Assembly: GCF_900290275.1 (NCBI RefSeq)
Contig: NZ_LT985324.1
Location: 559,610-623,609, forward strand
Direction: 5' to 3'
Length of the DNA stretch: 64,000 nucleotides
Origin: Prevotella merdae
GTDB taxonomy: Bacteria; Bacteroidota; Bacteroidia; Bacteroidales; Bacteroidaceae
In this document: positions 1 to 9,515 of the stretch, piece by piece
How positions within the stretch are numbered: position 1 is the first letter of the stretch
How the letters are laid out: every line of letters begins with the position of its first letter
The notes under the pieces: generated by a model
The model's database searches: none
The model's input: only the letters and a program-made list of their open reading frames with translations
What the model was told of the DNA's origin: nothing
Position numbers and translations under genes: made by a program

Positions 1-95
1 GCCCTGTTCTAAAAAGGGCGATAGATAACAATAAACTACGCTCCGCAGGGTATGCTACTTTAATGGAGGCGTATCTCGAATGGTATCCAAAATAG
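1..95 (+). CDS. ltrA: Group II intron reverse transcriptase/maturase, C-terminal end (partial)
   Basis: Reading frame open from the window edge to TAG at 93-95. The translated end, finishing LMEAYLEWYPK, is the same as the C-terminus of the complete maturase at 42525-43931. Only the end of the maturase/X region is visible, so whether this copy is intact cannot be judged here. The stop codon lies just before domain V of the intron, the normal arrangement for group IIC introns whose protein gene sits in domain IV. Confidence 0.85.
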   Translation, partial: PVLKRAIDNNKLRSAGYATLMEAYLEWYPK

Positions 96-187
96 GAACC
101 GCCGTATGCGGAACCGCACGTACGGTGGTGTGAGAGGTCGGAAAACGAAAGTAGGAAGAAAACTGCTTCGTTTTCCTCCTACTCGAT
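1..187 (+). mobile_element. Group IIC intron, 3' end (copy 1, truncated by window start)
   Basis: Holds the last 31 codons of the intron reverse transcriptase followed by intron domains V and VI. Domain V is the compact hairpin at about 98-134, ending in GGTGGTGTGAGAGGTCGG as in known group IIC introns. Domain VI is a hairpin of GTAGGAAGAAAAC and GTTTTCCTCCTAC, and the intron ends CTCGAT at 187. As read by eye it is identical over all 187 bases to the reverse complement of 42433-42619, where the whole intron is present. Identity continues for three more bases (TAT) and then the flanks diverge, which fixes the 3' boundary to within a few bases. The prs gene (minus strand) ends 48 bp beyond. 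Confidence 0.9.
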
Positions 188-235
188 TATGTGTTACACA
201 ATCAAATATGTATAGGATTATGTATTGATGTCTTG

Positions 236-1180
236 TTATACAAGATACTGTGAGCTGATACTCTTGTTGCTGATTACGCGGCGGATAGTCTCGGCGAACA
301 TGTCGGCAACCGACAACTGCTTAACCTTAGCGCAACGGTTAGAGTAAGGAATAGAGTCAGTGAATACAATCTCCTCAAGAGCAGAGTTCTGAACGCGCTC
401 AGAAGCAGGACCAGACATAACGCAGTGAGAAGCGCAAGCACGAACGCTCAATGCACCAGCTGCCTTCATAACGTCGGCCGCCTTGGTGATTGTGCCAGCT
501 GTGTCAACCATATCGTCAACAATTACAACATGCTTGTCCTTTACATCACCGATAATCTGGATGCTCTCAACCACATTGGCACGTGCACGTGTCTTGTTGC
601 AGAGAACGAGTGGGCATCCAAGATACTTGGCGTATGTGCTTGCACGCTTTGAGCCGCCAACGTCAGGCGATGCAATTACAAGCTCGTCTGTGTTGAGGTT
701 GAGGCTCTGTAGATAAGGCAGGATAACACCAGATGCATAAAGGTGATCAACAGGTACATCGAAGAAACCCTGAATCTGGTCAGCGTGAAGGTCCATAGTG
801 ATAAGACGATCGATGCCTGCTGCCGAGAGAAGATCAGCAACAAGTTTAGCGCCGATGCTTACACGTGGCTTGTCCTTACGGTCTTGGCGTGCCCATCCGA
901 AGTAAGGAATTACTGCGATGATATGACGTGCAGAAGCGCGCTTTGCTGCGTCAATCATCAGGAGAAGCTCCATGAGGTTGTCTGAGTTAGGGAATGTGCT
1001 CTGAACGAGAAATACGTCGCGGCCACGGATTGATTCCTCATAAGACACGGCAAACTCGCCGTCAGAGAACCTGGTTACAACCAAATTGCCTAACGGACAG
1101 CCCAGGCTTTGGCAGATTTTCTCTGCAAGGTATCTCGTGTTAGTACCAGAGAATACCAAAAAAGAGTTTTGTTCACTCAT
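236..1180 (-). CDS. prs: Ribose-phosphate pyrophosphokinase (PRPP synthetase)
   Basis: Cytosolic enzyme making PRPP from ribose 5-phosphate and ATP, the precursor for purine, pyrimidine, histidine and tryptophan synthesis. The 314 residues match the usual bacterial class I length. Visible motifs are the ATP-binding PYFGWARQDRKD at about 92-103, DLHADQIQGFF at 130-140, and the PRPP-binding loop VDDMVDTAGT at 221-230. It starts at ATG. The 3' end faces the group IIC intron remnant at 1-187. The thiamine-phosphate-synthase-like gene lies 42 bp upstream in the same direction, so the two may share a transcript. Confidence 0.97.
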   Translation of the reverse strand: MSEQNSFLVFSGTNTRYLAEKICQSLGCPLGNLVVTRFSDGEFAVSYEESIRGRDVFLVQSTFPNSDNLMELLLMIDAAKRASARHIIAVIPYFGWARQDRKDKPRVSIGAKLVADLLSAAGIDRLITMDLHADQIQGFFDVPVDHLYASGVILPYLQSLNLNTDELVIASPDVGGSKRASTYAKYLGCPLVLCNKTRARANVVESIQIIGDVKDKHVVIVDDMVDTAGTITKAADVMKAAGALSVRACASHCVMSGPASERVQNSALEEIVFTDSIPYSNRCAKVKQLSVADMFAETIRRVISNKSISSQYLV

Positions 1181-1222
1181 TTTTATTGTTGTTATATGTT
1201 ACGTAATAAAGTGCTTACTATA

Positions 1223-1828
1223 TTAGTATACCAATTTCTTTAGTCTTTCAAAGTGTGCGATAAGCTCCTTGAAGTCGCTTTGGTTGTGTATGTCAAAGCG
1301 GTTCCATAGGTCATCGCCTATCACAACGCCTCCGAATCCTAATTCGCGTGCAAGTCGGATATTGTCGGCATTCATGCCTCCAATGGCAAATACCTTCTTG
1401 TCGATAAGTCCTTTGTCCGATGCGTTCTCAAGTTCGTTCATATTGAGGCATGGAAGCTCCGAGTCGCTTGATTCGCCGAAAACGTTTCCAAGAAATACGT
1501 ACGCCGACTGCTTCTTAGTATCTTTTAATGTATATATGTCGTTGCAGGTGCGACTTATGCGTCCTTTGTAGCCTAAAGGAGGTTGTTCGGATGCTGTGTC
1601 AAGGTGTATTCCTGCAAGTCGATACTCGTCTTTCAAGTAGAAATTGTTGTGTACTGTAATCTTGTCGTATGTAGTGTCTGGAAGCAGCGATAACAGGCGC
1701 TCTGAGTAAATCGGAGATGATCCAGGCTTATAAAGATGCAAGTTGTCCAACCCTGCCTCAAACAGGGTAGCAAGTATCTTGTCTTCTTCCACGAAGAACG
1801 TGGATTTAGTCATGATTGCTAACTTCAT
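1223..1828 (-). CDS. Thiamine phosphate synthase-like protein (ThiE/TenI family)
   Basis: About 201 residues from the ATG at 1828 (MKLAIMTKS); an in-frame extension of 10 codons exists but lacks typical start context. The C-terminal half carries the TIM-barrel signature of the family, VFAIGGMNADNIRLARELG followed by GVVIGDDLW, where the phosphate of the substrate is bound. The N-terminal half is less conserved and no full catalytic set was confirmed, so it may be a TenI-like relative and not a true ThiE. No other thiamine gene is nearby. A TAAGTTTG -7 box lies at 1876-1883 on the same strand, 48 bp upstream of the start. Confidence 0.7.
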   Translation of the reverse strand: MKLAIMTKSTFFVEEDKILATLFEAGLDNLHLYKPGSSPIYSERLLSLLPDTTYDKITVHNNFYLKDEYRLAGIHLDTASEQPPLGYKGRISRTCNDIYTLKDTKKQSAYVFLGNVFGESSDSELPCLNMNELENASDKGLIDKKVFAIGGMNADNIRLARELGFGGVVIGDDLWNRFDIHNQSDFKELIAHFERLKKLVY

Positions 1829-1989
1829 AGTCTGTTGTATTCTTGTTTTTAACTGCAAATGTACACATCTTTTCTCAAACTTACAATTTTAAAGCCTATA
1901 AATCGCTCATAAAATGTAACACAATCTTAATTTTAGGTTGTATAATAGCAGTAAATGGCTTATTTTGCTTTTTTTGACGGCTTTTAATA

Positions 1990-2019
1990 TTGCCGAACCA
2001 GCATTTTTTTGTACCTTTA
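1990..2019 (+). promoter_or_regulatory. Bacteroidota-type promoter of gyrA
   Basis: TTG at 1990-1992, 19 bp spacer, then TACCTTTA at 2012-2019, close to the Bacteroidota consensus TTTG-N19-TAnnTTTG. Transcription would begin near 2026, giving gyrA a leader of about 100 nt. Confidence 0.55.
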
Positions 2020-2126
2020 CAACTTGAAATTGAAGGCAAGAATCGCTTAGAAGCAAAATAAACGGCATTTTGAGCGATTGCGCACCTTTTTTAGAGAGAT
2101 TATATCAATAATGTTTTAAATAAGAA

Positions 2127-4715
2127 ATGGACGAAAATCAGACAATCGACCAGGATAGAATCCTGAAGATTAACATTGAGGAGGAAATGAAGAAGTCTTA
2201 TATCGACTACAGTATGTCGGTTATAGTTTCTCGTGCTCTTCCTGATGTGCGTGACGGATTCAAGCCTGTTCACCGCCGAATACTATATGGTATGCTCGGC
2301 ATCGGAAACACAAGCTCAAACCCTTATAAGAAATGTGCACGCGTAGTTGGTGAGGTGCTTGGTAAGTATCACCCGCACGGCGACTCTTCTGTTTATGGCG
2401 CATTGGTGCGTATGGGACAGGACTGGAACATGCGTTATATGCTTGTTGACGGTCAGGGTAACTTTGGTTCTGTAGACGGCGACTCTCCTGCCGCTATGCG
2501 TTACACCGAGTGCCGACTATCAAAGATGGGTGAGCACATTATGGACGACCTTGATAAGGATACTGTCGATATGGACCCCAACTTCGACGATACTCTTTTT
2601 GAGCCGTCGGTTATGCCTACAAAGATTCCTAACCTATTGGTTAATGGCGGTAATGGTATTGCCGTAGGTATGGCTACCAACATTCCTACACACAACCTTG
2701 GTGAGGTAATAGACGGATGCTGCGCCTATATCGACAATCCAGACATCGATACCGATGAACTTATGGAGCACATCAAGGCTCCTGATTTCCCTACCGGTGC
2801 ATATATATATGGTCTAGCTGGAGTTAAACAGGCTTACGAGACTGGTCGCGGACGCATTATGATGCGTGCCAAGAGCGAAATCGAGAGCGGCGATTCTCAC
2901 GACAAGATTGTAGTAACCGAGATACCTTATGGTGTAAACAAGGCCGACCTTGTTGCTGGCATTGCCGACCTTGTTAAGGAAGGCAAGATTACCGGCATAT
3001 CTAATGTAAACGACGAGTCGGGACGTCAGGGTATGCGCATTGTTGTAGATGTAAAGCGCGATGCCAACGCCAATGTTATCCTTAACAAGCTCTACAAGAT
3101 GACAGCCATGCAGTCGTCGTTCTCTGTCAACTGCATTGCATTGGTCAATGGCCGTCCACGCCTGCTTACTCTTAAGGAATGTGTTAAGTACTTTGTAGAG
3201 CATCGTCATGACGTTACAATACGTCGTACCAAGTTCGACCTTAAGAAGGCACAGGAACGTGCACATATCCTTGAAGGACTCATCATTGCATGCGACAATA
3301 TCGACGAGGTGGTTCATATTATCCGTGCCTCGAAGACACCAAGCGACGCACAGCGCAACTTGGAGAAACGATTCGAGCTCGACGAAATACAGTCGAAGGC
3401 TATTGTAGACATGCGCCTGGCTCAGCTTACTGGTCTGCGTATGGATCAGTTGCATGCCGAGTACGAGGAACTTGAGCGTCAGATAGCTTACTTGCAGTCT
3501 ATCCTCGACGACCCAGAGCTTTGCAAGAAGGTGATGAAGGACGAGCTTAACGAGGTTAAGGATAAGTATGGCGACGAACGTCGTACAGAAATCAAGCCTT
3601 TCGAGCATGAGTTCAATGCAGAAGACTTCTATCCTAACGACCCTGTTGTGATAACCGTAAGCCACATGGGATATATCAAGCGTACACCGCTTAGTGAGTT
3701 CCGCGAGCAGGCACGTGGTGGAGTAGGTTCAAAGGGAGCACGCACACGCGAGCAAGACTTTACCGAGTACATCTATCCTGCAACAATGCACCAGACCATG
3801 CTCTTCTTTACACGCAAGGGACGTTGTTATTGGCTTAAGTGTTACGAAATACCCGAGGGCGACAAGAATTTCAAGGGACGTGCTATACAGAATATGCTCA
3901 ACATCGAGTCGGATGATTCTGTAAACGCTCTTCTGCGCTTGCGCGGACTTAACGACGAAGAGTTTGTCAAGTCTCACTATGTAGTATTTGCTACCAAGAA
4001 TGGTACAGTTAAGAAGACATGCCTTGAGGCTTATTCGCGTCCACGTGCCAACGGTGTCAATGCTATCAATATCCTTGATGGCGACGAGGTTGTAGACGTA
4101 CGTCTTACAAATGGCAAGAATGAGATAATCCTTGCCAACCGCAATGGACGTGCAGTACGTTTTGACGAGGATGCAGTACGTTCAATGGGTAGAGTGTCTA
4201 CCGGTGTGCGTGGCATGCAGCTTGATGGTGACGACGACCAGGTAGTGGGCATGATAATTGTCAACAATGCCGATACCGAGACCGTTATGGTAGTATCCGA
4301 GAATGGTTATGGCAAGCGCTCGCAGGTTGAGGATTATCGCAAAACCAACCGTGGTGGCAAGGGTGTCAAGACATTCTCTATCACAGAGAAGACGGGTAGA
4401 CTTGTGGCTATCAAGAATGTTACCGACGACAACGACCTTATGATTATCAACAAGAGTGGCATAGCCATTCGTCTTGCCGTGAGCGACTGTCGTGTTATGG
4501 GACGTGCCACACAGGGTGTGCGCCTTATCAATCTCTCTAAGAAGAACGATGTTATAGCAAGTGTATGCAAGGTAATGAGTTCGGAACTTGAGGCTAAACT
4601 TGCCGACGATCAGAATACAACTGACGAACAAGATTCAGACGCTGTACAGCCTGTTGCAGATAATGCACAGAATACAGACAGCACCGAGCAGGCAAATACT
4701 ACAGAACAGGAATAA
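2127..4715 (+). CDS. gyrA: DNA gyrase subunit A
   Basis: Subunit of type II topoisomerase that cuts and rejoins DNA to introduce negative supercoils; works with GyrB. 862 residues, usual length. The catalytic tyrosine is Tyr126 in AAMRYTE. The quinolone-determining loop reads [10 protein letters not shown] at 82-91, so the residue equivalent to E. coli Ser83 is Ser87, while the Asp87 equivalent is Gly91. The C-terminal half holds the repeated beta-pinwheel blades that wrap DNA, including the GyrA-box-like [10 protein letters not shown] at about 530. The tail is a low-complexity Asp/Glu/Gln/Thr stretch. A TPR protein follows after 31 bp and is probably co-transcribed. The choice of GyrA over ParC rests on the blade region and box. 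Confidence 0.93.
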   Translation: MDENQTIDQDRILKINIEEEMKKSYIDYSMSVIVSRALPDVRDGFKPVHRRILYGMLGIGNTSSNPYKKCARVVGEVLGKYHPHGDSSVYGALVRMGQDWNMRYMLVDGQGNFGSVDGDSPAAMRYTECRLSKMGEHIMDDLDKDTVDMDPNFDDTLFEPSVMPTKIPNLLVNGGNGIAVGMATNIPTHNLGEVIDGCCAYIDNPDIDTDELMEHIKAPDFPTGAYIYGLAGVKQAYETGRGRIMMRAKSEIESGDSHDKIVVTEIPYGVNKADLVAGIADLVKEGKITGISNVNDESGRQGMRIVVDVKRDANANVILNKLYKMTAMQSSFSVNCIALVNGRPRLLTLKECVKYFVEHRHDVTIRRTKFDLKKAQERAHILEGLIIACDNIDEVVHIIRASKTPSDAQRNLEKRFELDEIQSKAIVDMRLAQLTGLRMDQLHAEYEELERQIAYLQSILDDPELCKKVMKDELNEVKDKYGDERRTEIKPFEHEFNAEDFYPNDPVVITVSHMGYIKRTPLSEFREQARGGVGSKGARTREQDFTEYIYPATMHQTMLFFTRKGRCYWLKCYEIPEGDKNFKGRAIQNMLNIESDDSVNALLRLRGLNDEEFVKSHYVVFATKNGTVKKTCLEAYSRPRANGVNAINILDGDEVVDVRLTNGKNEIILANRNGRAVRFDEDAVRSMGRVSTGVRGMQLDGDDDQVVGMIIVNNADTETVMVVSENGYGKRSQVEDYRKTNRGGKGVKTFSITEKTGRLVAIKNVTDDNDLMIINKSGIAIRLAVSDCRVMGRATQGVRLINLSKKNDVIASVCKVMSSELEAKLADDQNTTDEQDSDAVQPVADNAQNTDSTEQANTTEQE

Positions 4716-4746
4716 TACTTATTAATAACAAATTTTTAAAGTACTT

Positions 4747-5946
4747 ATGAAAAAGTTATTTATTATGGCGTTGATGGCAGTAGCTGCCTCATCGTCTTTC
4801 GCACAGGATGTAAAGAGCATCCTTAAGGCAAAGGATTATGCCGAAGCTAAGAGCATGCTTCAGTCGTGCGAGTCTACCTTGAGCAACGAGGACAAGGCCA
4901 AGGCTTACAACAAGCTTGTTCAGCTCTCTTTGGAGAAGGTAAACAAGGAGGCTACAACCATGGGCGAGAACCAAGTTATGAAGCAGATGGGTCAGAAGGA
5001 AAAGCCAGTTGATACAGAGGGTATGTATGCTGCTCTTACTAAGGCTTTGAACGATGCTCTTGAGTGCGACAAGTACGACCAGATGCCTAACGCCAAGGGC
5101 AAGGTTGCTCCTAAGTTCCACAAGAAGAATCAGGCAGCTCTTTGGCCATTGCGTCTGCACCTTATTAATGCCGGTCAGGATTGCTTGCAGAAGGAGGACA
5201 ACAAGGGCGCTCTCAACTTCTACGGCACATATGTAGAGAGTGGCACAGCTCAGCTCTTTGCCGATTTCGACAAGACTAAGTCGCCTGATACATATCTTGG
5301 CGAGGTTGCACGTGTTGCTGGTGTTCTCGCTTATCAGGACAAGAACCTTGATCTTGCCAATAAGTATTGCGACGTAGCTCTTAAGGACACAGCTTCTTAC
5401 AAGGACGCTCTCAGCCTCAAGATGCTTATGATGCAGCAGCAGATGAAGACAAAGGAAGACTCTATCAAGTGTCTTAAGGACTTCGAGAATCTTTATGCCA
5501 ACGACAAGAGCGAGACTATCTTCACCAACCTTGCTACTCTCTACGGCAACCTTGGTATGAAGGAAAAGCAGGCTCAGTTTATTAGCGAGCGTCTTGCACA
5601 GGATCCTAATTGCTTCACAGCATGGGCTGTTAAGGGTCAGGCAGAGATGAACGACAGCAAGTGGGACGAGGCTATCGCTGACCTTAAAAAGGCTAACGAG
5701 ATCAAGCCAAATGCACTCGTGCTCACATGGTTGGGATATTGCAACAATAATAAGGCTGCAAACACTCAGGATGCAAACCAGCAGAAGGCTCTCTTGACAG
5801 AAACTCAGGCTTACCTCGAGAAGGCTAAAGAGCTTGATCCAGACCAGAAGGAAGCTAACTGGCGCTACCTTCTCTACAACACCTATTATAACCTCTATGG
5901 TGCCGACGACAGCCGTACAAAGGCTATGGATCCAAACAACAAATAA
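4747..5946 (+). CDS. Secreted/periplasmic tetratricopeptide repeat protein
   Basis: 399 residues with an N-terminal signal peptide (MKKLFIMALMAVAASSSFAQ, likely cut after the final AQ). The C-terminal half (about 240-370) shows TPR-like helical pairs such as AWAVKGQAEMNDSKWDEAIADLKKA. Rich in Lys, Ala and Gln. TPR proteins act as protein-protein scaffolds; the partner is unknown. It lies 31 bp after gyrA and ahead of a strong terminator, so it is likely expressed from the gyrA promoter. The next gene downstream, at 6051, is a diverged relative with the same N-terminal layout (see DALECDKYDQMPNAKGK here against LEGLDSLDAMPDRKGR there). Confidence 0.8.
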   Translation: MKKLFIMALMAVAASSSFAQDVKSILKAKDYAEAKSMLQSCESTLSNEDKAKAYNKLVQLSLEKVNKEATTMGENQVMKQMGQKEKPVDTEGMYAALTKALNDALECDKYDQMPNAKGKVAPKFHKKNQAALWPLRLHLINAGQDCLQKEDNKGALNFYGTYVESGTAQLFADFDKTKSPDTYLGEVARVAGVLAYQDKNLDLANKYCDVALKDTASYKDALSLKMLMMQQQMKTKEDSIKCLKDFENLYANDKSETIFTNLATLYGNLGMKEKQAQFISERLAQDPNCFTAWAVKGQAEMNDSKWDEAIADLKKANEIKPNALVLTWLGYCNNNKAANTQDANQQKALLTETQAYLEKAKELDPDQKEANWRYLLYNTYYNLYGADDSRTKAMDPNNK

Positions 5947-5971
5947 GAATAGCATACTTTAATAGGTATAA

Positions 5972-6025
5972 GTGTGTGTCAAGACAGGAGCCGCTAATGG
6001 CTCCTGTTGACACACACTCTTTTTT
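5972..6025 (+). terminator. Intrinsic terminator after the gyrA-TPR unit
   Basis: Arms 5972-5992 and 5999-6017 pair over 19 bp with a two-base bulge, loop GCTAAT, followed by a T-rich run at 6018-6025. Its outer arm GTGTGTGTCAA relates it to the GGTGTGTC-core hairpins at 22535, 31541 and 44360. Confidence 0.85.
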
Positions 6026-6050
6026 AAAAACACTATCAATACAGGATATC

Positions 6051-7256
6051 ATGCTCAAGAAATTGTGTTTCATCGCTGTGCTCCTTATTGCCCCTCTGAC
6101 GATGATAAATGCTCAAAAGAAAGAAATAGCACAAGCCAAAGACAATGTCAAGGCTGGCAAGGCGCTTGCTGAGGCCGAGACATCTATGCGCAAATTACTG
6201 AACGATTCGTCGAACAAGACGAACGAGAAGATTTGGCTTGTGCTTTTCGATGCCGTTAGAAAGCAATATGAGAAGATAAACGAACAGATGTATCTCAAGC
6301 AAAAGGTAGATACAGCCAATCTATTCGACATTACCAACCGAATGTTTGGAGTGTTGGAGGGACTCGATTCTCTTGATGCAATGCCCGACCGTAAGGGGCG
6401 TATTAAGCTTAACTATCGCAAGCGCAACGCCGAATACCTTAATGCCTTTCGCCCTAATCTTTACAATGGTGGAATGTTCTATGTTGCAAAGAAGGAGTAT
6501 CGCAAGGCTTTCAACATCTTTGCCACATACATCGACTGTGCCAAGCAACCGTTGTTCGAGTCGTACAAGTATGCGTCTACCGACAAGCGTCTACCTAATG
6601 CTGCATTCTATGCTGTCTATTCAGGCTTCAAGCTTAACGATGCCAACCTTACCTTGCGCTATGCCGACATAGCACAGCAGGATACGGCCTGGCTGTCTAC
6701 CACATATCAGTATATGGCCGAGACCTATCGTGCCGAGAAGGACTCGCTTAAGTTCTTTGAAGTTCTGCAGAGTGGTTTTGCGCGTTATCCACGCTCTAAA
6801 TACTTCTTCACCCATTTGTTCGACTATTATTTCAAACGTGGTGAGATTGAGCAGTCGAAAGCTCTGTGCGATGATGCTATAGAGGTCGACTCGGTTAATG
6901 TTATTGCCCTGTTTGCTAAGTCTACAGTATTGTTGGCGCAGAAAGATTACGACAACTGCATTTCTCTGTGCGACAAAATCATCTCGCTCGACAATAATCA
7001 TGCTGAGGCTTACCTCAATGCAGCCCTCGCTTACTTCAACCAGGCTGTAAAGATTGACAATTCAAAGAACCGCTCACGCGAGAAGCGCTCGCAGATGATA
7101 GCTCTATACCGCAAGGCTTTGCCTTACATGCAGACTTATCGCAAGCTTGCGCCCAACGCCAAGGAGCAGTGGGCAATGCCTCTCTACACCATTTACCTCA
7201 ACCTTAATATGGGTAAGGAGTTTGACGAAGTGGATGCTATTGTTAAGGGTATGTAA
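6051..7256 (+). CDS. Secreted TPR-like protein, paralogue of the preceding gene
   Basis: 401 residues from the ATG at 6051. An in-frame upstream start at 5976 is rejected because it lies inside the terminator hairpin and would put 25 residues ahead of a clear signal peptide (MLKKLCFIAVLLIAPLTMINAQ). The C-terminal part carries TPR-type repeats, for example NVIALFAKSTVLLAQKDYD and NHAEAYLNAALAYFNQA. Shares layout and short conserved blocks with the 4747-5946 product, indicating an old tandem duplication. Function unknown; a periplasmic scaffold is the simplest inference. A strong hairpin terminator follows at 7299. Confidence 0.75.
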   Translation: MLKKLCFIAVLLIAPLTMINAQKKEIAQAKDNVKAGKALAEAETSMRKLLNDSSNKTNEKIWLVLFDAVRKQYEKINEQMYLKQKVDTANLFDITNRMFGVLEGLDSLDAMPDRKGRIKLNYRKRNAEYLNAFRPNLYNGGMFYVAKKEYRKAFNIFATYIDCAKQPLFESYKYASTDKRLPNAAFYAVYSGFKLNDANLTLRYADIAQQDTAWLSTTYQYMAETYRAEKDSLKFFEVLQSGFARYPRSKYFFTHLFDYYFKRGEIEQSKALCDDAIEVDSVNVIALFAKSTVLLAQKDYDNCISLCDKIISLDNNHAEAYLNAALAYFNQAVKIDNSKNRSREKRSQMIALYRKALPYMQTYRKLAPNAKEQWAMPLYTIYLNLNMGKEFDEVDAIVKGM

Positions 7257-7298
7257 TAGGGCTATTTCCCTCTAAGAGGGACAATTCTTACGAATATT

Positions 7299-7351
7299 TC
7301 CCTCAATGAGGTACGTTTCCCGCTTGAAACGTCCCTCATTGAGGGATTTTT
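7299..7351 (+). terminator. Strong hairpin terminator
   Basis: Arms 7299-7319 and 7326-7346 (TCCCTCAATGAGG pairing with CCTCATTGAGGGA, then ACGTTTC with GAAACGT), followed by TTTTT. A smaller palindrome built of CCCTCT/AGAGGG lies just before, at about 7267-7281. Confidence 0.85.
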
Positions 7352-7356
7352 AGTAT

Positions 7357-7818
7357 TTAATTGGTGACGTAATAAAGGTAAACAGAAGATTGAAGGATTG
7401 GAGAATGCCTATATAGTGAAGGATGATATAGAGGTTGGCTTCGGTTGACTATATCAAACTCTGTACAAAAGTCAAGACTTGAATATTGAGTTTTCTTTCC
7501 AAAGACTTTATCTACAGAAACTTTCAAAACGAGGAAATATTGGTTGTAATATCTCTTTCCCAAATTCAATTCCATTAGCAATGGAGTAACCGTTATTTCT
7601 CTAACGACAGTATCAACCCTATTGTAACAAGAACGAAAAAAGAACACATTAGAAGTGACAGGATATATATCGGCACCACCCTCAATTACCCAACAACGAC
7701 ATGACGCATTAGGATAAAGCACAAATGGAGTATCCAATGCTGTTACTCTATCATCATTTTTGTCCTCTTTGGTCTGCAGACAAACATACTTTGCCTTTAC
7801 GTCTGCGAAGTGGAACAA
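7357..7818 (-). pseudogene. Decayed hypothetical gene (no ATG start)
   Basis: Open frame of about 153 codons with protein-like composition but no ATG at its head: an in-frame TAA lies four codons before the first possible start, which is only TTG. I recognise no domain. It sits between a strong terminator and a small secreted-protein gene inside a patch of truncated genes, so a 5'-truncated remnant is more likely than an intact gene. It could also be chance open frame. Confidence 0.3.
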
Positions 7819-7885
7819 GAAAGGCCATTACTATATATAGTACAATAAAATATCTATCTTAATATTGATATTGAATCCATATAGA

Positions 7886-8221
7886 CTACCTAATATAAAT
7901 TTCGCCTTTCTTTTTTTTCTTATCACAAACTTCAATGTTTTTTTTATATCCTTGTATTATCGGTGTAAGAAACTTCTTCGATTTGGTTGTTATGCACATT
8001 ATACCGCCAACACGAGGATAAAAATACTTTATGATATTTTTATCCTTTATGATTTTAACATCCATAATATCTTCTTTACATACGCTATCCAAACTTTGGA
8101 CTTCTACTCCATCGACCAAGATTACAGGAATGTTCAGAGAATCCTGTAAAATTATTTTTTCTTGTGCACTAATTGACGAGAAAAAAAACAAAAAGGACGC
8201 TACAATAATACTCTTCTTCAT
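7886..8221 (-). CDS. Small secreted protein with TonB-receptor plug-like domain
   Basis: 111 residues from the ATG at 8221, chosen because it begins a clear signal peptide (MKKSIIVASFLFFFSSISAQ); the frame extends upstream but without purpose. The mature part, PVILVDGVEVQSLDSVCKED and then IKYFYPRVGGIMCITTK, follows the pattern of the plug domain of TonB-dependent receptors (I-V-D-G-x, then ...-x-G-G-I-I-x-I-x-T-K) without any beta-barrel. Stand-alone plug-like peptides of this kind occur in Bacteroidota, often with unknown role. The C-terminus is very lysine-rich (CDKKKKKGEIYIR). Lower GC than the neighbours, fitting an accessory origin. Confidence 0.6.
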   Translation of the reverse strand: MKKSIIVASFLFFFSSISAQEKIILQDSLNIPVILVDGVEVQSLDSVCKEDIMDVKIIKDKNIIKYFYPRVGGIMCITTKSKKFLTPIIQGYKKNIEVCDKKKKKGEIYIR

Positions 8222-8410
8222 ATGCTTTCTATTTTGCAATTGATAATTCATTTTAGAGAGGTAGTAACAAATTAGCATACTGAGATACACTTCATGTTAT
8301 TTATCATGTAAATTTACAAAGTTTTTTCTTAATAATACTATTTATCAAAAAATATTATGTTAATAAACCTACCTACATGATATGTTTAGTGTAATTTTGG
8401 AATATAATCT

Positions 8411-8515
8411 TTATCCCTTTATAATAAGGACATTGGGAGGATTGTCCGATTTTGAGGTAACGAATTGCCAACCGTTCTTGTTGCTGCATTCTGCTTTGAT
8501 ATGCTTTCTTGGCAT
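8411..8515 (-). pseudogene. Possible C-terminal gene remnant, 34 codons
   Basis: Within the 390-bp gap between the plug-like gene and the S51 peptidase gene, the minus strand encodes MPRKHIKAECSNKNGWQFV and about 15 more residues before TAA, and is open for some 11 codons further upstream before a stop. It may be the tail of a lost gene or chance. Nothing else was seen in the gap. Confidence 0.15.
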
Positions 8516-8611
8516 CTCGTCTATGCTACAAAACGTTCTAAATTTGCTGTGCTTTCACTAACGAGTGCGATTGTAACTGAATCAATATAGCAGAAATACG
8601 GTCTATTCTAT

Positions 8612-9238
8612 TCATTTTGCATCTTTAATTTGAATATTTGAATCTTCAATAATAATAGCTTGTTTATTACTTATAGGAATAAGCTGCAACTTCTCATTAT
8701 ATAGTTGAACTATCTTTTCACCTTTTTTCTTGAATGGAAAATTTCCATAATGGGGAATCGTATAAAAATCGACCAAATCTAAAGAAGTACAGTCTTTCAA
8801 TTCAGGAGCCTTTTCTATTGGATCAAAATTCACACTTCTCATATATTCTGCATCGGGAGAGGCTATTATTGCTCCGGCAGATTCCCCAATATACAGTTTA
8901 CCCAATTTCACTTGTTTAGATATAATTTTATCAACACCTTTTCTTTTTAACTCTTGCAAAAGGAAAAATGTATTTCCACCTGTTATGTAGATATAATCGC
9001 ATTTATGTAATATAGAAGATATTTCCTCTTTGGGCAGTTGGGTAATCTCGACTTCTTCAACAATCATTCCTGCTTCTTCTAAAGCCTTTTTCCCCTTTTT
9101 TACATAGAATCGTATTGGTTCTGTAAGGCTTGCAGTTGGTATAAAAGCTATAATTTTCCCTTGCAAATCTTCTTTGGCACAATCGACAAATAGATTAGCA
9201 ACATCAGCAAATGATGAGCATAAAAATAATCTTTTCAT
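8612..9238 (-). CDS. Peptidase S51 family protein (dipeptidase E-like)
   Basis: 208 residues, the usual size for the family. Contains the nucleophile elbow GESAGA, with the catalytic serine at about residue 119, preceded by YITGGNTF, and an IPHYG histidine motif near 163. S51 enzymes are cytosolic serine peptidases such as aspartyl dipeptidase PepE; the sequence does not show which substrate. It is flanked by degraded genes and is AT-richer than the core genes, suggesting acquisition. A TATCTTTG -7 box lies at 9272-9279 on the same strand, 34 bp upstream, but no clear -33 element was found. Confidence 0.85.
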   Translation of the reverse strand: MKRLFLCSSFADVANLFVDCAKEDLQGKIIAFIPTASLTEPIRFYVKKGKKALEEAGMIVEEVEITQLPKEEISSILHKCDYIYITGGNTFFLLQELKRKGVDKIISKQVKLGKLYIGESAGAIIASPDAEYMRSVNFDPIEKAPELKDCTSLDLVDFYTIPHYGNFPFKKKGEKIVQLYNEKLQLIPISNKQAIIIEDSNIQIKDAK

Positions 9239-9515
9239 ATTCTATAATATTAAGTTTAATACTTTTTGATACAAAGATAGCGTCTTCTATGACAGCCCTA
9301 TGTCAGTAAGTCTAAATATTGAAGAGTTTTTTCATCGAAAGTACTTATTTTTTATAAGTAATTGAGAATGAGATAAGTTTTTATCTCATAAAAAGAAGAG
9401 GTTACGAATTAGAAATATACAGAATGTAGCATCCTGCTGTGATTTGCATAACCATTCAAAGAACTCTTTCGATTGCAAAGGTACGATATTTAATCGGGGA
9501 TAAAGAATGTTTTAA

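Noticed and set aside
2814..3665. 283-codon minus-strand frame inside gyrA
   Set aside because: Antisense shadow of a well conserved essential gene; no recognisable domain or start signal.
4789..5955. 388-codon open frame on the minus strand, opposite the first TPR gene
   Set aside because: It is fully antisense to a gene with signal peptide and TPR repeats; its Leu/Val-rich product is what codon bias of the Lys/Ala/Glu-rich TPR gene yields in that frame. No domain seen.
5976..6050. Upstream start of the second TPR gene
   Set aside because: It would begin inside the terminator stem and place 25 residues before a clear signal peptide; the ATG at 6051 is better.
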